A program made the position numbers and the translations under genes. Positions 34,380 through 40,806 of a DNA stretch of 64,000 bases are shown here, one piece after another. Origin of the DNA: Chitinophaga sp. GbtcB8 (lineage in GTDB: Bacteria > Bacteroidota > Bacteroidia > Chitinophagales > Chitinophagaceae). Position 1 is the first letter of the stretch, and each line of letters opens with the position of its first letter. Below the pieces are notes generated by a model. That model had not been told where the DNA came from, did not search any database, and saw only the letters and a list, made by a program, of their open reading frames with translations. The stretch lies in NCBI RefSeq assembly GCF_019091455.1, contig NZ_JAGXJN010000030.1, forward strand, positions 1 through 64,000, in the 5' to 3' direction.

Positions 34380-35219
34380 CTAACTACCTGCAATGCAGAT
34401 ATCCGATTGAAATTTAATGAATTGGGCTGGGGTTAGGTCCAGGAAATGTTTGAAGTCGTGTATCAGGTGGCTTTGGTCATAATACCCGCATTGGTAAATG
34501 ATCTCAAACCAATCTACGGCGCCCCTGCGTTCAAAGAGCTGCAGCGCTAATGCAGCGGCCTGCTGAAAACGTTGGTACCGGCTCATTTCCTTAGCGCTGT
34601 AGCCTAAGTACTTTTTATAGTTCAGCTGTATGTTGCGTTCCGTTTGTCCTTTTTTACCGGCAATGGTTTTTACCGGACTTAATACATCCGTGGGGTTATT
34701 GTCAATGAGCGCTTCGGAAGCGGCCTCCCGCTGGCGCAAATACGCCCCGGCAAAATCCAGCACCTTTTCTACGCGCTGCTCCATTTGCGGCAGGGCTTTT
34801 AATGATTCCCACAGCTCAGCAAAACAATGTTTTTGCTGCAGCAATACATCCGGGTGCTGCAAATGATCGTGATACGGCTGTAATGCCGTACCAAAAAAAC
34901 GGTAGAATGCATCCCATTTAAAATTAGCAACCAGCATTTCACTGCCGGCCGGCAGCTCATATTCAAAGGCTTTTTTCAACGGCCCTAATACTACGGTTTT
35001 GCCCATCGTTAGTATTTTATCATCTCCATCCGGGTATAACAGGATAGGGCCTCCGAAATTAAATACCAGGATGGTCTGGAAAGTGGGCAACAGCTTCTTA
35101 CGCACCGGTACCTGCTGCTTATTCAACGCATAATAAAAAGGATCAAATACTTCGTCCCATTCCGGGGCTACCGGTATGCGCTCACTAATATAACCGTTTG
35201 CTGAAGCCGCATTTTCCAT
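34380..35219 (-). CDS. AraC-family transcriptional regulator
   Basis: The 279-residue protein has an N-terminal DUF6597-like sensor segment (ILVFNFGGPILLYPDG, LGPLKKAFEYELPAGSEML) and a C-terminal HTH domain (YSAKEMSRYQRFQQAAALAL, then WFEIIYQCGYYDQSHLIHDFKHFLDLTPAQF). It starts 28 bp after the stop of the DHA2 pump gene, making a TetR-pump-AraC operon. It may tune pump expression or a downstream target. Confidence 0.9.
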   Translation of the reverse strand: MENAASANGYISERIPVAPEWDEVFDPFYYALNKQQVPVRKKLLPTFQTILVFNFGGPILLYPDGDDKILTMGKTVVLGPLKKAFEYELPAGSEMLVANFKWDAFYRFFGTALQPYHDHLQHPDVLLQQKHCFAELWESLKALPQMEQRVEKVLDFAGAYLRQREAASEALIDNNPTDVLSPVKTIAGKKGQTERNIQLNYKKYLGYSAKEMSRYQRFQQAAALALQLFERRGAVDWFEIIYQCGYYDQSHLIHDFKHFLDLTPAQFIKFQSDICIAGS

Positions 35220-35247
35220 TGATCGCTAAAATACGCATATTAACGCT

Positions 35248-36789
35248 TTAGTGATCGGAGAGTATTACGGCCGGTCTTGCTGCCTGCTTACGCTGGCTGG
35301 CAAATAATAATAAGGGCAGCGCTACCAGGAAAACAGCGCCCACTACCAGGTAGGCATCACAAAAGCTTAACAGGCTGGATTGCTTTACCACCACGGCATT
35401 CAGCATACCCAGGCCCTGCTGCTGCGCCTCTGCTGCGGTAGCACCCCTGCTCATAAAATAGTGCGTGTAGCCGGAAAGACGTTGTACGGTTGCGGGATTG
35501 TATGCGGTAATGTTAGATACCAGGTCTGCCCGGTGCACGGCATTGCGCTGAGTTAAATAGGTATTAACCAGCGCCAGCCCAAAGGAGCCGCCCAGCTGCC
35601 GCATCATGTTATTTAAAGCTGCGCCCTGCGGCATATCCTTTGGCTGCAGGGAAGAAACTGCCAGCATGGTTAAGGGTACGGTTACAATGGCCAAACCAAG
35701 GGCCCGCCAGATCAGCGCTGTAGTTATGTCAAAACCACTTGCATCAAGGTCAAGCCGCGACATTTTCCAGCTAAACCAGCCAAAGAAAATAATGCCGGTG
35801 CCAATCAGGTACATGGGCGACAGGCCACGCTGCAGCAGCCGCGAGGAAACAATTAACCCACCTATAGCTATACAGGCCCCGGGCAATAATAACAGTCCGG
35901 TTTGCGAAGGCGTGAACCCTAACAGGCGCTGTGCAAATACCGGCGTTAAAAAAACAGAGCTGAACATACCTATGCCTGAAATAAAGGTAAGCACCGCTGC
36001 TATGCTCAGGTTGCGGCTTTTAAGCACACGCAGGTTCACCACGGGTTGCTTGGTCTTTAGCTCCCACCATACAAACAGGCACAATCCTACCATAGCCGTT
36101 ACCGTTAGCCATACAATGTAGCGGGTTTCAAACCAGTCTTCTGTTTCTCCCCGTTCCAGTACTGTTTGCAAAGCGCTTACACCAACAGCCAGCAGGAAAA
36201 TGCCCAGCCAGTCTATTTTACCGCCCGGTTGTTTAACAGCCGGCTCACCCAGCAATATGGAACACAATGAGGCTACTACAATGCCAATGGGCACATTAAT
36301 ATAAAAGATCCAGGGCCAGGAATAATACTCCGTAATGTAACCGCCTAATGTAGGGCCAATGGTGGGGCCAATGAATACCCCAATACCAAATAAGGCGCTG
36401 GCCACACTTTGCTTTTCTTTGGGGAACAGCTCAAATACAATGGCCTGCGATACAGACAACAGCGCGCCCCCGCCCATGCCCTGCAAAAAACGGAATGCTA
36501 CCAGCATCCAGATACTGGTAGCCTGCCCGCACATGAAAGAGAAGAACGTGAAGGCAATCACCGAACCAATGTAATAATTACGCCGGCCCAGCAGGGTGCT
36601 GAGAAAAGTGGTAATGGGAATAATGATCACATTGGCAATGGCGTAGGAAGTTACCACCCAGGAAGTATCTTCCAGCGTAGCGCCCAGGTTACCGCTCATA
36701 TGTGATAAGGCTACGTTTACAATAGAGGTATCTATGAGCTCCATCATAGCGGCGGTGATAACCGTTATGAGCAGGATGGTTCTTTTCAT
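35248..36789 (-). CDS. DHA2-family MFS multidrug efflux permease (EmrB-like)
   Basis: The 513-residue protein has about 14 predicted membrane helices. It carries the DHA2 signatures IDTSIVNVALSHMSGNLG (about 18-35), the loop GRRNYYIGS and motif C-like GIGVFIGPTIGPTLGGY (about 136-152). The family exports drugs or lipophilic compounds by proton antiport, often with an EmrA-type adaptor; none is adjacent here. The gene lies 41 bp downstream of a TetR gene, with a perfect 16-bp palindrome in that gap, so it is probably repressed by that TetR protein. Confidence 0.94.
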   Translation of the reverse strand: MKRTILLITVITAAMMELIDTSIVNVALSHMSGNLGATLEDTSWVVTSYAIANVIIIPITTFLSTLLGRRNYYIGSVIAFTFFSFMCGQATSIWMLVAFRFLQGMGGGALLSVSQAIVFELFPKEKQSVASALFGIGVFIGPTIGPTLGGYITEYYSWPWIFYINVPIGIVVASLCSILLGEPAVKQPGGKIDWLGIFLLAVGVSALQTVLERGETEDWFETRYIVWLTVTAMVGLCLFVWWELKTKQPVVNLRVLKSRNLSIAAVLTFISGIGMFSSVFLTPVFAQRLLGFTPSQTGLLLLPGACIAIGGLIVSSRLLQRGLSPMYLIGTGIIFFGWFSWKMSRLDLDASGFDITTALIWRALGLAIVTVPLTMLAVSSLQPKDMPQGAALNNMMRQLGGSFGLALVNTYLTQRNAVHRADLVSNITAYNPATVQRLSGYTHYFMSRGATAAEAQQQGLGMLNAVVVKQSSLLSFCDAYLVVGAVFLVALPLLLFASQRKQAARPAVILSDH

Positions 36790-36793
36790 ATTT

Positions 36794-36809
36794 TATACCG
36801 ATCGGTATA
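36794..36809. promoter_or_regulatory. TetR-type operator before the DHA2 pump gene
   Basis: TATACCGATCGGTATA is a perfect 16-bp palindrome 4 bp before the pump ATG, in the gap after the TetR gene. It shares ATACCG-N2-CGGTAT with the site at 37444-37457, pointing to one repressor for both. Confidence 0.8.
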
Positions 36810-36830
36810 TTTTACAGTAAAAAAATATCA

Positions 36831-37415
36831 TTAGAGATCGTTGATCAGTTTTTCAACTGACTGCATAATGGCATTGCGGTAATTGATCTTGCCGGTAACC
36901 TTGGTGATCATGATAGCACCCTCCAGCAAGGCTATAATAGTAAGCGCCGTTTGCTCCGGATCTGCGGTGCTGCTGAACTCCCTGTTATCTATCCCTTTTT
37001 TAATAAGCGCTGCTATGCGGCTTTTCCAGTGGGTAATGGCAGCGCTTACTTTTTCCTTTAAGGCAGGATGCGTATCATCTGCTTCTGTAGCGGTATTCAG
37101 CAGGGGGCAGCCGCCTTCGGGAAAGGGGTGTTTTAAAAAATCCTTGTACACATGCACATATACCAGCAGCTGGTCTTTCACCTTTTCGTATTTGCTCATC
37201 TCCCCGCGAATGATCTGCTCCACCTGGGCACGGTTATGCTCAAACGCGGCCAGCGCCACTTCATCTTTATTATCAAAGTTCCCGTAAATACTTCCTTTTG
37301 TTAAACCTGTGGCTTCCGTCATATCTGTTAACGAGGTACCGGCGTAGCCCTTCCTGTTGAAGATGGGCGCCGTTTTCTCAATAATAAAAGCCCTGGTTTT
37401 TTCTGCTTTGGACAT
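36831..37415 (-). CDS. TetR/AcrR-family repressor of the adjacent efflux pump
   Basis: The 194-residue protein has an N-terminal HTH (SLTDMTEATGLTKGSIYGNFDNKDEVALAAF, about 24-54) and an all-helical ligand domain containing PEGGCPLLNTATEADDTHP, a feature of TetR proteins with the so-called LmrA/YxaF-type C-terminus. It is first in an operon with the DHA2 pump and an AraC gene. Two matching palindromes, one overlapping its own promoter and one before the pump, support autoregulation and repression of the pump. The inducer is unknown. Confidence 0.93.
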   Translation of the reverse strand: MSKAEKTRAFIIEKTAPIFNRKGYAGTSLTDMTEATGLTKGSIYGNFDNKDEVALAAFEHNRAQVEQIIRGEMSKYEKVKDQLLVYVHVYKDFLKHPFPEGGCPLLNTATEADDTHPALKEKVSAAITHWKSRIAALIKKGIDNREFSSTADPEQTALTIIALLEGAIMITKVTGKINYRNAIMQSVEKLINDL

Positions 37416-37436
37416 AGTTGCCTTTCTTTAGTAGTA

Positions 37437-37468
37437 CAAATTTATACCGAACGGTATTATTTTCAAAA
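37437..37468 (-). promoter_or_regulatory. Promoter of the TetR-pump operon
   Basis: On the minus strand TTTTG at 37464-37468 (-33 type) and TAAATTTG at 37437-37444 (-7 type, exact TAnnTTTG) are separated by 19 bases, the expected Bacteroidota spacing. The TetR operator fills most of the spacer. Confidence 0.75.
37444..37457. promoter_or_regulatory. TetR operator inside its own promoter
   Basis: ATACCG-AA-CGGTAT, the same half-sites as at 36795-36808, lies between the -33 and -7 elements of the TetR gene, where binding would block RNA polymerase. Confidence 0.8.
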
Positions 37469-37476
37469 TATATTTT

Positions 37477-37677
37477 TCAGCCCTTCACCTTTACGTAGTC
37501 GTAATGCTTTTTAATGTGCTCATTTAAATATTTGCCTTTGGAGCCGGAGGTGCGCATGGCCTCATATTCTTCCGGCGGCACACCCAGGTAATCATACACC
37601 ATCCCGGATACAAACACTACCCGGAGGGTGGCTTTATCAGCATTGTACTTCATGGTGGCAACAACGGTGGATGGCAT
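37477..37677 (-). CDS. KTSC-domain protein
   Basis: The protein has 66 residues from the ATG at 37675-37677 (MPSTVVATMKYNADK); the TTG two codons earlier is less likely. It carries the KTSC fold (LRVVFVSGMVYDYLGVPPEEY followed by SGSKGKYLNEHIKKHY). KTSC domains are small, often fused to or found beside RNA- or nucleotide-related enzymes, and have no settled function. It stands alone upstream of the TetR operon. Confidence 0.85.
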   Translation of the reverse strand: MPSTVVATMKYNADKATLRVVFVSGMVYDYLGVPPEEYEAMRTSGSKGKYLNEHIKKHYDYVKVKG

Positions 37678-37880
37678 ATGCAACAGGATTGGTACCTGCT
37701 TATACCATCAAAAATGAGGCCTTTGCTGGGAGAGATAAGCGGAACACCAGGGCAACTATTGCTTACCCGCAGTTGTTTGCAGTAAATACCTTTATTGAAG
37801 ACTTTGCTTGTTGACCTGCAGCCGCTGCAAAACCATGGGAGGGATATAGCCAGGGGTTAACAACACTAAAATAAATGGCA

Positions 37881-37911
37881 AATGCTGGCCGCTGTAACAA
37901 CGGCCAGCATT
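37881..37911 (-). terminator. Hairpin after the acidic small protein gene
   Basis: AATGCTGGCCG at 37881-37891 pairs perfectly with CGGCCAGCATT at 37901-37911 around a 9-base loop. It lies 45 bp after the stop of the gene at 37957. The T-run is weak (TTTATTTT a few bases further), so termination is likely but not certain. Confidence 0.6.
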
Positions 37912-37956
37912 CCAACATGAACACCAGGTAAATACTTCCTGAATGGGGTTAAACGA

Positions 37957-38247
37957 CTACTCCTCCTCGTCCTCATCATCTTCATCGGCATCTTCATCCA
38001 GCCACTCCATGTAAGAATAATACCAATCCTCCAGCTGCTCCAGCAACTCCTGCTTTTTTTCCGGCTCATTATGGAAGAACTCATCTACATTATCCAGTTC
38101 TTCAACAATGTCAATGTAAGCGGTTTCTTCATCTTCTTCCACACGTTTGGCAAAGAACCTTGGCTTTTCTGTGTGAAAGATGTATTCGTTGTCTGGATCT
38201 GTAATAGGATCGTCGGCGATCATAAACTTGGGTAACTGTGCCATCAT
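37957..38247 (-). CDS. Small acidic protein of unknown function
   Basis: The 96-residue cytoplasmic protein has no signal peptide. The middle is ordered-looking and aromatic (NEYIFHTEKPRFFAKRV, then LLEQLEDWYYSYMEWL) and the tail is almost entirely Asp and Glu (from DEDADEDDEDEEE). The ATG could be at 38247 or 38244. A convincing promoter lies just upstream (-7 TACTTTTG at 38263-38270). Such acidic tails occur in proteins that bind basic partners or metal ions, but no family is recognised. Confidence 0.8.
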   Translation of the reverse strand: MMAQLPKFMIADDPITDPDNEYIFHTEKPRFFAKRVEEDEETAYIDIVEELDNVDEFFHNEPEKKQELLEQLEDWYYSYMEWLDEDADEDDEDEEE

Positions 38248-38256
38248 TTTTTATTT

Positions 38257-38293
38257 AGTACTCAAAAGTACTCGATTATTGGATTACCAACAA
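38257..38293 (-). promoter_or_regulatory. Promoter with AGTACT inverted repeat
   Basis: TACTTTTG at 38263-38270 matches TAnnTTTG, with TTG triplets at 38288-38293 at 17-20 bases, as expected for -33. AGTACT at 38257-38262 and at 38267-38272 flank the -7 element symmetrically, a possible operator. Confidence 0.6.
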
Positions 38294-38413
38294 TGCAATT
38301 CTGTGCCGTTTTTTATGTATCAGTTACCCCCGGTTTATACTGTTCCCTGCGGGCTGTACCGGCGTGCTTTGCAGTAAGCGCCGGAGCATGTTACGCCTTT
38401 GCTACTATATAAC

Positions 38414-38656
38414 TCAGTACACAATCACCCTCCGGGGCCTGGGGCGTACTACCACGTATGCAGGTGGCGGCACGGGCCTTACCACCAGCACCGGGGTTAC
38501 CAGAGGCCGTGGGCGTGTTACCACCACCCTTACCGGCGGTGGCGGCGGGCAATAAACCGGTACGCCCACATTTACCCGCACATGTACCTGCGCGTGGGTG
38601 GTTCTTGCTATACTACATAACAATACAATTGTTATAAAAGCAGTGATTTTTTGCAT
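38414..38656 (-). CDS. Small exported Pro/Val-rich protein
   Basis: The protein has about 80 residues from the ATG at 38656 (MQKITAFITIVLLC), with a signal peptide ending near THAQ. The mature part is a low-complexity run of Val, Pro and Arg (VPVYCPPPPPVRVVV, PRPLVTPVLVV, RPRPRRVIVY). Such basic, extended proteins are common in Bacteroidota envelopes; function is unknown. An in-frame ATG at 38674 would overlap the upstream gene. The chosen ATG sits 4 bp after the stop of the 44-residue lipoprotein, with AAGG between, suggesting translational coupling. Confidence 0.65.
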   Translation of the reverse strand: MQKITAFITIVLLCSIARTTHAQVHVRVNVGVPVYCPPPPPVRVVVTRPRPLVTPVLVVRPVPPPAYVVVRPRPRRVIVY

Positions 38657-38660
38657 AGCC

Positions 38661-38795
38661 TTATTTTTTTGCATGGTCAATAACCAGGTAATAATAATCA
38701 TCGCTGTAACAACTGTAGTAATAAGCGCAACTGCTTATTACCAGTAAGGCTGCCAGGGTAATAATTATGACCAGGTAGTGTAATTTTCTTTTCAT
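38661..38795 (-). CDS. Very small lipoprotein, 44 residues, Tyr-rich
   Basis: The ATG at 38793-38795 opens MKRKLHYLVIIITLAALLVI, followed by the lipobox SSC with Cys23 as the acylated residue. The mature peptide is only 22 residues, rich in Tyr (CAYYYSCYSDDYYYLVIDHAKK split after the Cys). A basic start, hydrophobic core and lipobox make it a convincing gene despite its length. Its stop lies 4 bp before the next ATG, so it should be cotranscribed and translationally coupled with the Pro-rich protein. Confidence 0.65.
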   Translation of the reverse strand: MKRKLHYLVIIITLAALLVISSCAYYYSCYSDDYYYLVIDHAKK

Positions 38796-38891
38796 ACACT
38801 AATTTGACGCCTTTCAGATCGCGAAGAAAAACATCTGCCGCTCAAACGGAAAAATTGCGGGGTGAACTGACCAGCAAAAAAGGTGATACAA

Positions 38892-39677
38892 TTATTGCTG
38901 TTTGGCTACCATGCCCTGGTCCGGCACCCACTTATCATACTCCATGTACGCCGCTACTTTTTTAGCCATTTCATCACCGCGTAATTTCGCTACCAGGTGC
39001 AGAGCGCCGTCAATACCGGCGGAGATGCCGGCAGTGGTGATCACCCGGCCATTGTCCACATAACGCACGTTGGACAATACCTTGGCCCCTGGCACCGCTG
39101 CCTGCAGGCCTTCTATACTTTCATGAAAAGTGGTAACGGTTAGCCCATCCAGCAAACCAGCCTTGCCCAGGATAAAAGCGCCGGTGCATACGGAAAAATA
39201 GTGCTGTACATTGGTTTGCCTTTTTAGCCAGTTAATTACATCCGGATCATTAGCCGCTTTGCCTGCATTACCTCCAAAGAAAGCTATAATATCTGCGGCC
39301 GGTGCATTTGTAATATCGTAGTCCGGCGTTATCCTCAATACGCCTTGTGCAAACAGCTGGTTCTTGTCCTTTGAAACAATGAACACCTCAAAACCCGCGT
39401 AGTTAAACACTTCCAGCGGCCCTGCAAAGTCCAGCACCTCTACCCCGTTCTGCAGGTAAAAAGCCACTTTTAAACGGTCTTTTTTTGCCAGGCGTTCATG
39501 TTCTTCTTTGGTTTGTTTAACCAGCTCCATATTACAATGGGTACATTTACCGGGTGCATTAAAAGCAATTTCATCACAGGGATTATTGCAGGGCAAACAA
39601 TAATAAGTATCCTGTGCATGGGCGGTAAAGCCTATAAATAACAGGCAGGCTGTAACATACAGTGAAAAGGTATTCAT
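38892..39677 (-). CDS. Exported DJ-1/PfpI-family protein with N-terminal heavy-metal-binding domain
   Basis: The 261-residue protein has a Sec signal peptide (to about residue 21, AHAQ). A short Cys-rich domain (YYCLPCNNPCDEI and GKCTHCNMEL, about 25-56) resembles the heavy-metal-binding domain of copper proteins. A full DJ-1/PfpI domain follows, with FYLQNGVEVLDFAGPLEVF and the nucleophile-elbow Cys in FSVCTGAFILGKAGLL. Unlike the GlxA proteins nearby it has no HTH. The combination of export, metal-binding Cys and PfpI fold suggests a periplasmic chaperone or hydrolase tied to metal or thiol stress; this is inference. Confidence 0.88.
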   Translation of the reverse strand: MNTFSLYVTACLLFIGFTAHAQDTYYCLPCNNPCDEIAFNAPGKCTHCNMELVKQTKEEHERLAKKDRLKVAFYLQNGVEVLDFAGPLEVFNYAGFEVFIVSKDKNQLFAQGVLRITPDYDITNAPAADIIAFFGGNAGKAANDPDVINWLKRQTNVQHYFSVCTGAFILGKAGLLDGLTVTTFHESIEGLQAAVPGAKVLSNVRYVDNGRVITTAGISAGIDGALHLVAKLRGDEMAKKVAAYMEYDKWVPDQGMVAKQQ

Positions 39678-39743
39678 GAGAGGTTGTTTTATGGGCTAAG
39701 GTAAAACGGGGTGCTTTTTTTATACGGCCAAGGGCACGCAGTT

Positions 39744-40712
39744 TCAGGCCATTTTTTCCAGCCGACGGGGTAATGCGGTTTCGTATTTCTTTAGGAGAAA
39801 ACGCAGCTGGTTCGTGCTTTTTAAGCCACAGGCGCGGGCGGTGGCCTGCACGGTATGCCCTTCACCTATCATATGGGCGGCCCGCTCCACGCGCAGCTTA
39901 TCAACATACTGTCCAATGGTAATACCGGTGGTTCTTTTAAACAGGCGTGTGAGGTTACGTGCGCTCATATGCACATTGCCCGCTACTTCCTCAATATTCA
40001 GGTTTTGATCCAGGCCCTGCGCCAGCCGGTCCTGCACTTCATGGATCCGGTTTTCCAGGTGGTTGCGGTATTGCATAAAAATGCTGATCTGCGGATCACC
40101 GGCTGTTCTGCGGGTAAACACCACTACTTCACGGGCTACCTGTGCCGCCAGTACGGAACCCCATAGCTGCTCTATCATATACAGCGCCAGATCAATACCA
40201 GAGGCTACACCAGCGCTGGTAAAAATGGAGCCGGATTCCACGAACAAACAATTATCACGCACCTGCAGGTCCGGGTATTTTTGCTGTAAACGGTCAATGT
40301 ACTTCCAGTGGGTAGTACAGGCCCTGCCTTCCAGCAAACCGGCTGCTGCCAGTAAAAAAGCGCCGGTGCATACAGAGCAGATGGTTACTCCTTTTGCATG
40401 CTGCTCCCGCAGCCATTGTCCAAAGGCAGCTGTGGAGCGCAGGAATTTCTCATCCAATAAAATAGCAGCCTCCAAACCGGGGATAAAAATGATATCCCTG
40501 GGGCGCAGTGTTATGGAATTATAATCTACCAGGTCAGAAAAATGCAGGGCGCAGCTGCTTTCAATGCGGGTATCTTTTGGATCAATGGCCGCAAAGTATG
40601 ATCTCACCTGCACACCATAATCACCGGCTTCATAAAACAGGTGGGCGGGGCCGGCAATGTCCAGCAAATGTACTTTGGGAGGAATGATGAATACAGCTTG
40701 GAGATCCTTCAT
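39744..40712 (-). CDS. GlxA-family transcriptional regulator
   Basis: The protein has 322 residues from the ATG at 40712 (MKDLQAVFIIPPKVHLLD); the longer open frame upstream runs through the terminator of the next gene. It combines a DJ-1/PfpI domain (LLDIAGPAHLFYEAG; Cys in SVCTGAFLLAAAGLL) with an AraC HTH (LNIEEVAGNVHMSARNLTRLFKR and TVQATARACGLKSTNQLRFLLKK). It is more distant from the tandem GlxA pair than these are from each other. It shares the PfpI fold with the exported gene 66 bp downstream, which it may regulate. Confidence 0.93.
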   Translation of the reverse strand: MKDLQAVFIIPPKVHLLDIAGPAHLFYEAGDYGVQVRSYFAAIDPKDTRIESSCALHFSDLVDYNSITLRPRDIIFIPGLEAAILLDEKFLRSTAAFGQWLREQHAKGVTICSVCTGAFLLAAAGLLEGRACTTHWKYIDRLQQKYPDLQVRDNCLFVESGSIFTSAGVASGIDLALYMIEQLWGSVLAAQVAREVVVFTRRTAGDPQISIFMQYRNHLENRIHEVQDRLAQGLDQNLNIEEVAGNVHMSARNLTRLFKRTTGITIGQYVDKLRVERAAHMIGEGHTVQATARACGLKSTNQLRFLLKKYETALPRRLEKMA

Positions 40713-40723
40713 AGAGCTAAGGT

Positions 40724-40800
40724 AAAAAAAGTCCATGGTCCATGGTCCATTGCATATTTCGGAGGGATTGTTTAACGTGAATGGACCATCTACCATGGAC
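40724..40800 (-). terminator. Long inverted repeat with T-run after the TonB receptor gene
   Basis: Arms at 40731-40751 and 40780-40800, built of GTCCATGG and TGGTCCATT units, pair over 21 bases with two or three mismatches around a 28-base loop. On the minus strand the structure ends in seven T (40724-40730). It fills the gap between the TonB receptor stop and the GlxA ATG. Confidence 0.65.
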
Positions 40801-40806
40801 TAAAAA

